Of a stretch of 55,864 nt of DNA, positions 42,596 to 52,141 are shown piece after piece. Origin of the DNA: Desulfamplus sp. Lineage in GTDB: Bacteria > Desulfobacterota > Desulfobacteria > Desulfobacterales > Desulfobacteraceae. Under the pieces are notes generated by a model that saw only the letters and a program-made list of their open reading frames with translations, had not been told where the DNA came from and did no database searches. Position 1 is the first letter of the stretch. The number at the start of each line of letters is the position of its first letter. The stretch covers positions 1 to 55,864 of the forward strand of contig JADGBE010000019.1 of the NCBI GenBank assembly GCA_015231615.1. Direction: 5' to 3'. A program made the translations under genes and the position numbers.

Positions 42596-45154
42596 TCAGA
42601 GCTTCAATAACTCCTCAAGAGAAGTTTGACGAAGGCTTGTATCCTGATTTTTAACTGCCATTGTCATTGCTTTACGTGAGCCTACAAATATGGCAAGTTT
42701 TTTTGCCCTTGTTAAACCTGTATAGATAAGGTTTCTAAACAGCATTTTAAAGTGCTGGGATAGAATCGGAATAATTACAATATCAAATTCGCTGCCTTGT
42801 GATTTGTGAATAGTTATAGCGTAGGCAAGATCAAGTTCAATTATATCGTCCCGCTGGTATTTCACGATCCTTTTGTCAGGATAGAAGGAGACGGAACAGG
42901 TAAGCTCTGTTATGTCCATTTCAACTATAATTCCAATATCTCCATTAAAAACACCAAGATCGTAGTTATTTCTTTTGTGTATCACCCGATCCCCTGTTCT
43001 AAATACCCTCTCTCCAATTCTAATCTCACGTTTTCCTTCTGCTTGTGGATTGGCTGATGCCTGTATTAATCTATTGAGATTAAGAGTCCCAAGAGTGCCG
43101 CGTGTCATTGGAGATAAAATTTGAATTTCGCACCCATTACCATAATATTTTGGAATCCACTCTTGATAAAGTCGTTTCACCATATCTGAGGCAGCATATC
43201 CATAATGAAGAGATGACCAAGGATGAACGCTTCTTAAAACCGCAATTAGCTCTCTTACCTCTGTATCAGCTTTATAAAGTTCATTTATATCAACATGCTG
43301 AAATTTCTTAGGAATATTTATTGCTGGCTCATAGGCTTTTATGGGTTCTTTTATACCAAATTCATAATAATCTTCTTGATTATCATATTCAACATGAAGC
43401 TTTGATGTTTGAATATTAGAGATTTTTTTCACTTGATTTATGAAATGAATCTGATCTTTTGTAGCTTCATCAGAATCTATGAATATACAGTCAGTTTTGT
43501 TAGTCCAGATTTCAGGCTTTTTAAAAGGTGATGTAATCCATGGAACTTCTCCACTATTTATCTCATGTGCATATCTAATAATCAAAGACTCTTTTGCCTG
43601 ACGAAATATCTGAGTTAGGACAAAACATGGCATAACTCCAGAGGCGATCATATCTTTTAAAACATTGCCAGCACCAACTGATGGCAGTTGATCCGCATCT
43701 CCTATAAAAAGCACCTGACACGATTTAGGAACAGCTTTGAGCAAAGAGGCGGTTAGACTAATATCGAGCATAGAACACTCATCAACGATCAGAAAATCAG
43801 CTTTCAGAGGTGCTTTCTCATTTTTCTTAAAATCGCCACCCTTCCACTCTAACAGGCGATGTATAGTCTTTGCTTCCCTGCCAATAACTTCGCTCATCCG
43901 TTGAGCCGCCCGTCCTGTTGGGGCGGTAAGCAGAATTTTTTTGTCCATTGCCTCAAGAACTCTTACAACTACAAGGGTAGTTGTTGTCTTACCGCAACCC
44001 GGACCTCCGGTCAGAATTGAAAACTTTTGGTTCACAATTGATATAACAGCTTTTGCCTGTTCATCACTTAATTTAATATATCTTGACTTGCAATAAAGCG
44101 TTATCCACCGTTCTAACTGCTCTTGATCTACAGAGATAAGATTATCTGCTTTGAGCATTTTTGATACACGTTGGGCAACATAAAGTTCATCAAAGTAGAG
44201 TGATTTAGAGTAGTAACAGGTCTCTTTATCTTTTTTGTCGCTATTTTCATCAGTTCTATTTATATCAGTTTGATTTTGATTGGCTCTATTATCATCAGTT
44301 ATATTTTTATCAATCTCGTAAAGATAACGAACCATTAAAAGCTTTTCCTGCTCCATCTTTCCTAAAATATATAGTAAGCGGCTTGTTAAATCTATATTCA
44401 GAAGCTCTGAGGTCTGGTCGTGAATTTGGGAAAGGGTAAGATAGCAGTGTCCACAGTTTCTGCTTGCTGACAGAACATGGCGAATTGCTGCCATAATGCG
44501 TTTATCGCTGTCAGGTGCAAAACCTATGCTTAAAGCAATTTTGTCAGCAGAAAAAAATCCAATACCATAAAAATCATTAGCAAGTCGATATGGGTTTTCG
44601 GAAACATATTTTATTGCGTTATCGCCATACTCTTTATAGATTTTAACAGCAAAAAGGGTGCTAATTCCATGAGATTGAAGAAATATCATAACATCACGAA
44701 TGGACTTATGTTCTGTCCATGCCTGACTTATCATCTCTAATTTTTTGTTTGCAATCCCCTGAACTTCAGTTAAACGCTCAATTGCAGATTCAAATATTTC
44801 AAGAGTTTTGTCATCAAAATATTTTACAATCTTCTTTGCCGTTTGAGGTCCTACGCCCTTGATAAGACCAGAGCCAAGATATTTTTCAAGAGCTGCTGTG
44901 GTTGCGGGTTTTCTCTCAAATGCAGAAGTTGCTTTAAATTGACGTCCATATCTTGGGTGGACTATCCATGAACCCTCAAACTCCATAGTAGCACCGGCAA
45001 AGACTTTGGTTTGATGAACTACAACAGTCTCTTGATTTTGAGGGCTATTAAATGGAACAACTCGTAAAACAGACCACCCATTATCAGCGTTATGGTATGT
45101 TATGCGTTCAACAACGCCTGTTAAATGCTCTGTTATAGTAGCTGAATTATACAA
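42596..45154 (-). CDS. recD2: RecD2-type (RecD/TraA family) DNA helicase
   Basis: 852 residues. An N-terminal OB-like/helix-hairpin-helix region (NADNGWSVLRV, KYLGSGLIKGVGPQTAKKIV) is followed by a superfamily 1B helicase: Walker A LTGGPGCGKTTTT (about 376), TAPTGRAAQRM, Walker B LIVDECSMLD, GDADQLPSVGAGNVL and the C-terminal AITIHKSQGSEFD. RecD2 unwinds DNA 5' to 3' outside a RecBCD complex and functions in repair. An Asn/Asp-rich insert (44220-44320) lies before the helicase core. The start is TTG 45154 with AAAGAG 5 bases upstream. It lies just after the tRNA gene's terminator. Confidence 0.93.
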   Translation of the reverse strand: MYNSATITEHLTGVVERITYHNADNGWSVLRVVPFNSPQNQETVVVHQTKVFAGATMEFEGSWIVHPRYGRQFKATSAFERKPATTAALEKYLGSGLIKGVGPQTAKKIVKYFDDKTLEIFESAIERLTEVQGIANKKLEMISQAWTEHKSIRDVMIFLQSHGISTLFAVKIYKEYGDNAIKYVSENPYRLANDFYGIGFFSADKIALSIGFAPDSDKRIMAAIRHVLSASRNCGHCYLTLSQIHDQTSELLNIDLTSRLLYILGKMEQEKLLMVRYLYEIDKNITDDNRANQNQTDINRTDENSDKKDKETCYYSKSLYFDELYVAQRVSKMLKADNLISVDQEQLERWITLYCKSRYIKLSDEQAKAVISIVNQKFSILTGGPGCGKTTTTLVVVRVLEAMDKKILLTAPTGRAAQRMSEVIGREAKTIHRLLEWKGGDFKKNEKAPLKADFLIVDECSMLDISLTASLLKAVPKSCQVLFIGDADQLPSVGAGNVLKDMIASGVMPCFVLTQIFRQAKESLIIRYAHEINSGEVPWITSPFKKPEIWTNKTDCIFIDSDEATKDQIHFINQVKKISNIQTSKLHVEYDNQEDYYEFGIKEPIKAYEPAINIPKKFQHVDINELYKADTEVRELIAVLRSVHPWSSLHYGYAASDMVKRLYQEWIPKYYGNGCEIQILSPMTRGTLGTLNLNRLIQASANPQAEGKREIRIGERVFRTGDRVIHKRNNYDLGVFNGDIGIIVEMDITELTCSVSFYPDKRIVKYQRDDIIELDLAYAITIHKSQGSEFDIVIIPILSQHFKMLFRNLIYTGLTRAKKLAIFVGSRKAMTMAVKNQDTSLRQTSLEELLKL

Positions 45155-45169
45155 TTTGACTCTTTAAAT

Positions 45170-45198
45170 AGAAAAACCCCTTAAAAAATAAGGGGTTT
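45170..45198 (-). terminator. Intrinsic terminator after the tRNA gene
   Basis: AAACCCCTT (45174-45182) and AAGGGGTTT (45190-45198) form a 9-bp stem with a 7-base loop. On the minus strand a T-run (TTTTTC) follows, typical of a rho-independent terminator. It ends the tRNA transcript before recD2. Confidence 0.85.
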
Positions 45199-45229
45199 GT
45201 ATATGGTAGGAATTACCTGTAATCTTGAA

Positions 45230-45306
45230 TGGTAGCGATGCAGGGATTTGAACCCCGGACCCTGCGGATATGAGCCGCATGCTCTGACCAACTGAGCTAC
45301 ATCGCC
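45230..45306 (-). tRNA. tRNA with CAU anticodon (tRNA-Met, or lysidine-type tRNA-Ile)
   Basis: 77 nt including an encoded CCA. The acceptor stem GGCGATG/CATCGCT (one G-U), D arm GCTC-AGTTGGTCA-GAGC, anticodon arm TGCGG-CTCATAT-CCGCA with anticodon CAT, and T arm CGGGG-TTCAAAT-CCCTG all fold. The first pair is G-U in the acceptor and not the open C-A of initiator tRNA, so it is not tRNA-fMet. Elongator Met is more likely, but Ile2 (CAU to LAU by TilS) cannot be excluded from sequence. Confidence 0.95.
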
Positions 45307-45319
45307 TTAAAGTTCGGCT

Positions 45320-45348
45320 TTTATATAATTTAGTTTTTATGTTGTCAA
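45320..45348 (-). promoter_or_regulatory. Sigma-70 promoter of the tRNA gene
   Basis: On the minus strand TTGACA (45348-45343) and TATAAA (45325-45320) are 17 bases apart. The start site would be about 45313, some 7 bases before the mature tRNA 5' end. Confidence 0.8.
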
Positions 45349-45415
45349 TATTTATTTCTTCTTTGTTTAACTCTGAATGTCGATTTACTAAGCTCTTAAA
45401 GTTTGACTAAATAAT

Positions 45416-47419
45416 CTACTGTTTGTTATCAGCTTGCTTAAAATCTGTTACAACTACAGTGAAGTTTTCGAGATTATCAGGAAAATCTGAGAAAACAACC
45501 ATAAACGGAATTGATTTACCCGGATCAACTGTAAATTTTTTATTTCCATCTGAACTATAAAGAATAGAGTTAATACTATTCATGTCTAATGTTTTCAACT
45601 GCTCTTCAGGTATAACATTGCCACACAAAACGGTTTTATTTTTTACCTTTACCTTATTTGTAGCTATTAAAGTTCCTTCTATTTTTATATCTTTACATGG
45701 AGTTTTTGAATGGTTAGTTACTTGTCCAGTTATGACAAATAGTGTCCCAGATATTGTATTTGTTATGAATTTACCACTTACGCTCTTTTGATCAGGTGTA
45801 AGTTTAATAGGCTCTGGTTTAGGAGACAAAATTTTATTTATATAAGGTATCTTTTCTATATAAGGAGTAATACCAGATAGGTATGAGGTTTTACCCCCCA
45901 CCATTAAAGATGCAGCAAATCCAGCAATTAAAAGGATTATTAATATAATAGATATTATTATAATTTTTTTTATCCCAAATGTGCGGCTTTTATGCTTATC
46001 AAAAAGAATGCTATCTTCAAAAAGATTAGGTCTGTTTCCTAACAGTGTAGAACCTTGACCACTACCTCCTATTATAGGCTGACCGCCTAATGTAGTTTCC
46101 TGACTCTGCGATTTAGTAATAGATATTTTATTTTCTTGTTGTTGACTATTGCTTGGAAGCTCTTTTATTTGATCCTCAGAAACATCATAATACTCTTCAT
46201 CAAAAACATCTTCTTCATCGCTTTCAATCTCATCATCTGTGGAAAACTCCATCTCAATGGGGGAGATACTTTCTTTTTTTAGATTTATCTCAGCTTTGTT
46301 TATTGTGTTTGTTTTACTTTGACTTTGAATTGGATCACTCTCTGATGAAGAGAAATCAAAGTCGAACTCAGAATCATCTTCCATTTGAATTTCTAAGCCT
46401 TCATCTGAATCTGTTGAATTATCCACAGATAACTCTTCATCAATATTTGAAAAATCCATACTTAATTCAAGCTCGTTATCCATCTTTAAGGAGTTGGCCG
46501 ATGTTTTAGATGGTTGTGCAATCTTATGTTGGGAAGATGTTGAGGAGTTATTAACATCACTATCTAATGAAAAGTCCATATCAAGTGAAAGGTTATCATT
46601 AAAATCAATTGACGAATCGTTTTGATGTATTCTCTTTTCTACAACAGGGGGTGCTGTTTTCTGTGGAGATGATTTTGAAGGAGCTTGAGAAAAATCTATA
46701 TCATCATCAAGGGAGAAATCCATATCTAATTCAATCCCGCTATCTGTATCTACAGGCTTAGGGGTTGGCTTAGGCTTTGGTGGTGGTGAAGTGGTTTGCT
46801 GTTGAGGAGTAGAAAGCTCCATATCATCATCAAGAGAAAAATCAAGATCAAGTTCAAGACCACTATCTGTATCTATAGGCTGGGAGGCTGGCTTAGGCTT
46901 TGGTGGTGGTGAAGTGGTTTGCTGTTGAGGAGTAGAAAGCTCCATATCGTCATCAAGGGAGAAATCAAGATCAAGGTCATCTTCCTGTTCAGAATATCCC
47001 TTATTGTCATTTTCTATTTTTAAGCTGGGAGCCGCTTGTTTATCTATAAAAAGATCATCGTCAATTGTGAACTCATCGTCAATCTTAAGGTCATTGTCAT
47101 CAATTTTTAATTCACTTTCAAGCCGCAAATTATTATCAATCTTAAGCTCATCTCCATCAATTTTTAACTCATTTTCAAGTTTAAAATCACTATCAATATT
47201 AAGAGCATTATTATCTTTTTGAATAATAGCTTCAGATTCAGGAGAAGTAGTTATGGGTTTTGATGACAATTTTTCTTCAACATCTATAAGAGCGTTGTTA
47301 GGAGGATAAGCTTTGAATATGTGTTTGCACATACTACAGCGAACTTTAGAACCATCTTTTTTAAGAACTGATTCATCAAGGTTGAATTTTGTTGAGCATT
47401 TTTCACAGGTGATAATCAT
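45416..47419 (-). CDS. MJ0042-type zinc-ribbon protein with acidic repeats, membrane anchor and C-terminal domain
   Basis: 667 residues. The N-terminus is an MJ0042/DUF3426-type zinc ribbon with ITCEKCSTKFNLDESVLKK and SKVRCSMCKHIFKAYPP (four Cys). Residues about 45-450 are a very acidic, low-complexity region with repeated DELKIDxN and DLDFSLDDDMELSTPQQQ units, then one hydrophobic helix (about 485-510) and a C-terminal domain of about 150 residues of beta type (ISGTLFVITGQVTNHSKTPCKDIKIEGTL, split here as DUF3426-like). The topology suggests a cytoplasmic Zn finger and extracytoplasmic beta domain. Function unknown in the family. AGAGG lies upstream of the ATG. It is the last gene before the tRNA. 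Confidence 0.75.
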   Translation of the reverse strand: MIITCEKCSTKFNLDESVLKKDGSKVRCSMCKHIFKAYPPNNALIDVEEKLSSKPITTSPESEAIIQKDNNALNIDSDFKLENELKIDGDELKIDNNLRLESELKIDDNDLKIDDEFTIDDDLFIDKQAAPSLKIENDNKGYSEQEDDLDLDFSLDDDMELSTPQQQTTSPPPKPKPASQPIDTDSGLELDLDFSLDDDMELSTPQQQTTSPPPKPKPTPKPVDTDSGIELDMDFSLDDDIDFSQAPSKSSPQKTAPPVVEKRIHQNDSSIDFNDNLSLDMDFSLDSDVNNSSTSSQHKIAQPSKTSANSLKMDNELELSMDFSNIDEELSVDNSTDSDEGLEIQMEDDSEFDFDFSSSESDPIQSQSKTNTINKAEINLKKESISPIEMEFSTDDEIESDEEDVFDEEYYDVSEDQIKELPSNSQQQENKISITKSQSQETTLGGQPIIGGSGQGSTLLGNRPNLFEDSILFDKHKSRTFGIKKIIIISIILIILLIAGFAASLMVGGKTSYLSGITPYIEKIPYINKILSPKPEPIKLTPDQKSVSGKFITNTISGTLFVITGQVTNHSKTPCKDIKIEGTLIATNKVKVKNKTVLCGNVIPEEQLKTLDMNSINSILYSSDGNKKFTVDPGKSIPFMVVFSDFPDNLENFTVVVTDFKQADNKQ
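46730..46975 (-). repeat. 123-bp tandem duplication in the zinc-ribbon gene
   Basis: GGCTTTGGTGGTGGTGAAGT begins at 46773 and again at 46896, 123 bases apart, with the surrounding 40 bases also nearly identical. Each unit encodes 41 residues containing SLDDDMELSTPQQQ and a Pro/Lys stretch. Confidence 0.9.
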
Positions 47420-47535
47420 AAGTTTCCTCTTGTCATCTTATGTTCGCCATAAGCCAATTTTTATTTAGAAGATAAATTCTAAGTGAAAGCTGAATGCCAA
47501 TTTAACGTTGATACCACAAATGAGATGGGTAGATG

Positions 47536-48051
47536 TTATAATTTTAAGTCAAAAATTGCGGGAAGGTTTCTATATTTTTCATTATAATCAAGACCATACC
47601 CCACAATAAACCCTTTTTCAATATCAAAACATGAATAGTGAACATCAATTGGTAATTCACGACGTTCATTTTTATTAATCAATGCACATATTTTTACTGA
47701 GGCGGGTTTCAGAGTTTGAAAATATCTCATCAAAGCAGTAAGAGTTGTTCCTGTATCTACAATATCTTCAACAATCAAAATATCTTTACCTTCAAGTTTT
47801 ATATCTGGCAGTTTGGTAAATTTAATACTCCCAGTGGTTTCTGTACCGCTATAGCTTGAAGTTCCAACAAGGTCAATCTCATGTTCAATTGTAATTTCTC
47901 TTGTAAGATCAGATAGAAAAATAATCGATCCTTTCAAGATACCAACAAGAACAAGTTTCTTGTCTTTGTAATCTCTTGAGATAAGTTCAGCAGCACATTT
48001 AATCTTTATCTGTATCTCCTCTGCGGAGATCATAGGAATCAGTTTTGTCAT
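47536..48051 (-). CDS. hpt: Hypoxanthine phosphoribosyltransferase
   Basis: 171 residues. The PRPP-binding motif is ILIVEDIVDTGTTLTALMRY; upstream LVLVGILKGSIIFLSDL and the C-terminal FIVGYGLDYNEKYRNLPAI complete the HPRT pattern. It salvages hypoxanthine or guanine to IMP or GMP in the cytoplasm. It starts 7 bases after the stop of the dnaJ-type gene and is probably translated from the same message. Confidence 0.95.
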   Translation of the reverse strand: MTKLIPMISAEEIQIKIKCAAELISRDYKDKKLVLVGILKGSIIFLSDLTREITIEHEIDLVGTSSYSGTETTGSIKFTKLPDIKLEGKDILIVEDIVDTGTTLTALMRYFQTLKPASVKICALINKNERRELPIDVHYSCFDIEKGFIVGYGLDYNEKYRNLPAIFDLKL

Positions 48052-48058
48052 AATTTAT

Positions 48059-49060
48059 TTATAATCCTGTTTCTGCCAGTTTTTCAACAAGTTTTTTTTG
48101 TTTGTTATCAAGTTCTTTAGGAATGTTTACATGAATCACAACAAATAGATCTCCATATCCATCTGTGTTCATTTGTGGAATACCCTGTTGTGCCAATCTA
48201 AGTTTTGCTTTATGTTTTGTTCCAGGTGGAATATTTATTGTCATCTCTTTGCCAGAAGGAGTTGTAATATCAACTTTAGTGCCAAGTAGTGCATCTGTAA
48301 GTTTGATCTCCTTAATAGTTGAAATATCATTGCCTTCTATATCAAATTGAGGATGTGGTAAAGGCTTTGATTTTATAAAAAGATTACCTCGTGGACCACC
48401 ATAAGGGCTTGGTTCTCCTTTTCCCTGCACTCTAATTTTCTTACCAGTGGTCATACCTTTTGGGATTTTTACAGTTATTGTTTCGCTATTACCTCCTTGA
48501 TTTATATTTACAGTTTTCTGACAACCATTAATTATCTCATCAAGAGTAAGAGCTATCTCATATTCAATATCACTACCCTTTGTACTATTAACGTTATGGT
48601 TGCCTCTACTACAACTTCCACCCATTCCTCCCATTGTCTGTTCAAATGGATTTTTGCCCATACTACTTGAGAAATTAGAACCAGCAAAGCCACCTTTTGA
48701 AAAACCATTACCTGTAAAACCACCACTTGTAAAGGTTCGTCCAAAACCTGCTCCACCAACATTTTGACCAAAGCCAAATTCTCGAAGAATATCACTTATG
48801 TCAAAGTTTCTAAAAATATCCTCTTTGGAGTATCGCTGTTGAAAACCAGCAGACCCATAAGTATCATATTGTTGGCGCTTCTCTTTATCACTTAATACTG
48901 CATAAGCTTCGCTTATCTCTTTGAATTTCTCCTCTGCATTCTTGTCATCATTTTTGTCAGGATGATATTTAATTGCAAGTTTATGATACGCCTTTTTTAT
49001 CTCTTGAGGAGTTGCACTCTTATTTACTCCTAACATTTTGTAATAATCTGTCTCAGCCAT
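48059..49060 (-). CDS. DnaJ/Hsp40-family chaperone lacking a zinc finger (CbpA type)
   Basis: 333 residues. J domain with [20 protein letters not shown] and the HPD motif (KYHPDKN), a Gly/Phe-rich linker (about 110-155, with repeated GGF-type units), then the two beta-barrel substrate domains ([20 protein letters not shown]) and a C-terminal dimer helix. The four CxxCxGxG repeats of class I DnaJ are absent, so it is class II (CbpA/DjlB-like). It stimulates DnaK ATPase. dnaK and grpE are not in the window. hpt follows after 7 bases. Confidence 0.92.
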   Translation of the reverse strand: MAETDYYKMLGVNKSATPQEIKKAYHKLAIKYHPDKNDDKNAEEKFKEISEAYAVLSDKEKRQQYDTYGSAGFQQRYSKEDIFRNFDISDILREFGFGQNVGGAGFGRTFTSGGFTGNGFSKGGFAGSNFSSSMGKNPFEQTMGGMGGSCSRGNHNVNSTKGSDIEYEIALTLDEIINGCQKTVNINQGGNSETITVKIPKGMTTGKKIRVQGKGEPSPYGGPRGNLFIKSKPLPHPQFDIEGNDISTIKEIKLTDALLGTKVDITTPSGKEMTINIPPGTKHKAKLRLAQQGIPQMNTDGYGDLFVVIHVNIPKELDNKQKKLVEKLAETGL

Positions 49061-49160
49061 TGTTCATTACCTCTTATATGTAAAGATATTGCAATTATTC
49101 AGTTTTAATAGATTAACCTTCATTTATGGAACTAAAATAAACTGAATTTATTAGGTGTCA

Positions 49161-49193
49161 AGATTTGATAACTTTCCAAACATTGTCAAATCT
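49161..49193. terminator. Gene-end palindrome, copy 3 (degenerate)
   Basis: AGATTTGATAA and TTGTCAAATCT form an 11-bp stem with one G-U pair and about 11 unpaired bases. It lies downstream of mnmG, past the 59-bp element copy B, and before the dnaJ-type gene on the same strand. Confidence 0.55.
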
Positions 49194-49209
49194 TTTATTG
49201 TATTAGATT

Positions 49210-49268
49210 TCCTGCAAAACTTGAATTGACCCCTTGATTTTACTGGATAAAAAATGGGTTTTGTAGGA
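49210..49268 (+). repeat. 59-bp TIR element, copy B
   Basis: TCCTGCAAAACTTGAATTGA at the left, interior CCTTGATTTTACTGGATAAA, right end GGGTTTTGTAGGA. Terminal inverted repeat of 11 bases with one mismatch. It lies 18 bases downstream of the mnmG stop codon. Confidence 0.85.
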
Positions 49269-49286
49269 TGTCAATTAAATCTGAAA

Positions 49287-51245
49287 TTAGGTTCGCGGAG
49301 TTCTCTTTAAGGCTGTAATAGCAATCATAATTACCGATAATGCAGCAGGGGTCATTCCATCAATTCGTGATACTTGCCCCAATGAATCAGGTTTTATAGC
49401 AATCAGCTTCTCTTTAAGTTCATTGGAGAGACCATGAATTGCATTATAATCAATATTTTCAGGTATCTTGATTCGCTCCATATCTTTAAACTTCTTAATC
49501 TCACTCTGCTGGCGCGAGATATAGCCCTCATATTTTATCTCGATCTCAACTTGCGTTTTAACTCTACGCTCCAACTCCTCCTCTGGTGGCGAGATGTTTT
49601 CAACAATTGAGTAATCAAGCTCTGCTCGTTTTAATAGCTGATCTAATTTAACACCATTTGTTATAGGTGGTGTAGAAGAAGACTCAAGAAACTTATTGAC
49701 GCTATCAAGAGGCTTAACAATAAATGATTTTATGCGGTTTATCTCATCTTTAGTAGCTTTCTCAATCTCTTTTGTCCTTTTAAATGTCTCATAATTAACA
49801 AGACCAAGCTCATAAGCCTTTTCAACGAGTCTTAAATCAGCGTTATCTTCTCTTAAGATGAGCCTATATTCAGCTCTTGAAGTAAACATTCTGTATGGCT
49901 CTTGCGTGCCTTTAGTAACCAAATCGTCAACCATAACCCCAATGTACGCTTCTGATCTGTCAAGTATAAATGGCGGACGCTTTTGAATTGCACATGCAGC
50001 ATTTATTCCAGCCCAAATTCCTTGTGCTGCTGCCTCTTCATAGCCTGATGTTCCGTTTATCTGCCCAGCAAGAAAGAGTCCTTTAATTCTTTTTGTTTCA
50101 AGGGTTGGATAGAGCTGCTGAGGGTCTAAATAGTCATATTCAATTGCATAAGCGGGGCGGATTATTTCAGCATTTTCAAGCCCTTTAACCATACGGACTA
50201 AATCAACCTGTATATCCCAAGGCAGGCTATTTCCAAGTCCACTTGCATATATCTCAAGAGTTTTAACTCCCTCATGCTCTAATATTATCTGGTGGCTCTC
50301 TCTCTCTGGAAATTTTACGATTTTATCTTCAAATGATGGGCAATACCTTGCGGATCGACCATGAATATAACCGCCATAAAGAGCTGAATATTGAAGATTT
50401 TTTCTAACAAACTCATGGAGTGCCTGATTTGTGTGTCCAATGTAGCTTGGTAGCATCTTATTAGGAGGAGATAGATGGTGAGATAAATTTGATAGAGAAG
50501 TTCCACCTATTTGACTATCTGTTTGACTATCTATGGCAATACTATTGTTTGTTGAAAATGAGAAAGGGGTAAAAGATGGATCAGACTCTTGAGGTGTAAA
50601 ACATGAAAAATCTATAGAATCTCTGTGAATTCTTGGCGGAGTCCCAGTTTTCATTCTTCCAAGTGTAAAGCCATGCTTTTCAAGTGATTTTGCCAAAGCA
50701 ATTGAAGAGAACTCACCAGTTCTGCCAGCCTCAAAAGATTTATCACCAATATGAACAAGACCTTTTAAAAATGTGCCAGTAGCAAGTATTACAGCATCAG
50801 CCTCAAAGCCCATACCTGTTCTTTCGACTATACCTTTTATTTTGCCATTTTCCACAACTATATCTTCAACCATAGATTGCTTTACATCAAGATTTTTAGC
50901 CTCTTCTAAGGCAAGTTTCATAACTTGATGGTATAGTTGTTTATCATTTTGGGTTCTTGTTGCCTGAACTGCTGGACCTTTGCGGGTGTTAAGCGTATGA
51001 TATTGTATCGCGGATAGATCAGATGCCTTTGCCATCATGCCGCCAAGTGCATCAATCTCCTTTACCAGCTGACCTTTTGCTGTGCCGCCAATTGATGGGC
51101 TACAAGGCATGGCAGCAGTTTTATCAAGGTCAATGGTCATAATAAGGACTGAACAGCCCATTCTTGAAGCGGCAAGGGCAGCTTCGCACCCTGCATGACC
51201 TGCTCCAATAACAATGATGTCATATTTTTTTTTATAGAATTTCAT
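49287..51245 (-). CDS. mnmG: tRNA uridine 5-carboxymethylaminomethyl modification enzyme MnmG
   Basis: 652 residues. FAD-binding [54 protein letters not shown] and the C-terminal [20 protein letters not shown] (tRNA-binding helices) are all family features. With MnmE it installs cmnm5U at tRNA wobble position 34. A Ser/Gln/Asn-rich insert of about 35 residues lies at 50461-50575 (near residue 225-260), with repeat-like SQTDSQ sequence; E. coli MnmG is 629 residues. No ribosome binding site of note. It follows cmk on the same strand. Confidence 0.96.
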   Translation of the reverse strand: MKFYKKKYDIIVIGAGHAGCEAALAASRMGCSVLIMTIDLDKTAAMPCSPSIGGTAKGQLVKEIDALGGMMAKASDLSAIQYHTLNTRKGPAVQATRTQNDKQLYHQVMKLALEEAKNLDVKQSMVEDIVVENGKIKGIVERTGMGFEADAVILATGTFLKGLVHIGDKSFEAGRTGEFSSIALAKSLEKHGFTLGRMKTGTPPRIHRDSIDFSCFTPQESDPSFTPFSFSTNNSIAIDSQTDSQIGGTSLSNLSHHLSPPNKMLPSYIGHTNQALHEFVRKNLQYSALYGGYIHGRSARYCPSFEDKIVKFPERESHQIILEHEGVKTLEIYASGLGNSLPWDIQVDLVRMVKGLENAEIIRPAYAIEYDYLDPQQLYPTLETKRIKGLFLAGQINGTSGYEEAAAQGIWAGINAACAIQKRPPFILDRSEAYIGVMVDDLVTKGTQEPYRMFTSRAEYRLILREDNADLRLVEKAYELGLVNYETFKRTKEIEKATKDEINRIKSFIVKPLDSVNKFLESSSTPPITNGVKLDQLLKRAELDYSIVENISPPEEELERRVKTQVEIEIKYEGYISRQQSEIKKFKDMERIKIPENIDYNAIHGLSNELKEKLIAIKPDSLGQVSRIDGMTPAALSVIMIAITALKRTPRT

Positions 51246-51314
51246 GGGTGTTTACTATATATCTGCTTTACATTTCGGTCAAGCAGAGGTTTTATTTGTT
51301 CTCCTGCCACAGGT

Positions 51315-52010
51315 TTAAAAATTTCCTTCCCGAGTGATATAAGCTGCTATTTTATCAACTACTTGTTCTGGTGTAAGTTCGGTTGAGTCAATCATAATTG
51401 CGTCTTTTGCTGGTTTCAAAGGGGCATTCTCTCTTGATGAGTCATTCCTATCTCTTAATGCTATAGATTGTTCAATTTCAAGCAGAGTTTGTTTTTGTTG
51501 CCCCTCTTTTGTAATACTTTCGTTGTACCGTCTTAATGCTCTTATCTTTAAATCTGCTGAAAGGAAGAATTTATAGCTTGCATCTGGAAATACAACTGTT
51601 CCCATATCTCTGCCCTCAAACACCGCATCACTGTTCTTTGCAATCTCTCTCTGAAAACCCAGCAAAGCCTGACGCACCGCTTTTTTTGCCGATAAATCAG
51701 ATGATAGCATAGTAATTTCTGGTGTGCGTATATAGTCAGTAATATCTTGACCCGAACTAAAAAGCCGATACACCCCTTCTGGCTGAAGTTTTAATTCAAA
51801 CGAAATTGATGATAGAAGTGTGTCAAGTTCGTCATCATTATGCCAATTTAAACTGCAACGACAAACTTCATAGGCAATTCCTCTATAGAGTGAGCCTGTA
51901 TCCACATACGCACAACCAAGACGGGCGGCAAGTAATTTGCTTACAGTTGTTTTGCCAGCACCTGCTGGTCCGTCAATAGTAATAACTCTTGTTGGTTTTT
52001 TATTTTTCAT
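51315..52010 (-). CDS. cmk: Cytidylate kinase
   Basis: 231 residues. P-loop ITIDGPAGAGKTTVSKLLAA, then CAYVDTGSLYRGIAYEVC (CMP binding), EGRDMGTVVFPDASYKFFL and the lid region DRNDSSRENAPLKPAKDA are typical. It converts CMP/dCMP to CDP/dCDP. Length is normal. It lies between hisC and mnmG on the same strand, and the 59-bp element copy C sits in the gap to hisC, just upstream of its start. Confidence 0.96.
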   Translation of the reverse strand: MKNKKPTRVITIDGPAGAGKTTVSKLLAARLGCAYVDTGSLYRGIAYEVCRCSLNWHNDDELDTLLSSISFELKLQPEGVYRLFSSGQDITDYIRTPEITMLSSDLSAKKAVRQALLGFQREIAKNSDAVFEGRDMGTVVFPDASYKFFLSADLKIRALRRYNESITKEGQQKQTLLEIEQSIALRDRNDSSRENAPLKPAKDAIMIDSTELTPEQVVDKIAAYITREGNF

Positions 52011-52058
52011 CTCTATTTTTTGTTCATTTATTTTTTTGTGTTTTTTATAAAATTGCCC

Positions 52059-52117
52059 TCCTGCAAACCCATTTTTTTATCAAGTAAAACCAAGGGGGCA
52101 ATTCAAGTTTTGTAGGA
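52059..52117 (-). repeat. 59-bp TIR element, copy C
   Basis: On the minus strand it begins TCCTACAAAACTTGAATTG and ends GGGTTTGCAGGA, with interior CCTTGGTTTTACTTGATAAA. It lies between hisC and cmk, 49 bases upstream of the cmk start. Confidence 0.85.
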
Positions 52118-52141
52118 ACTCTATTTTTATATAAAATGGAA

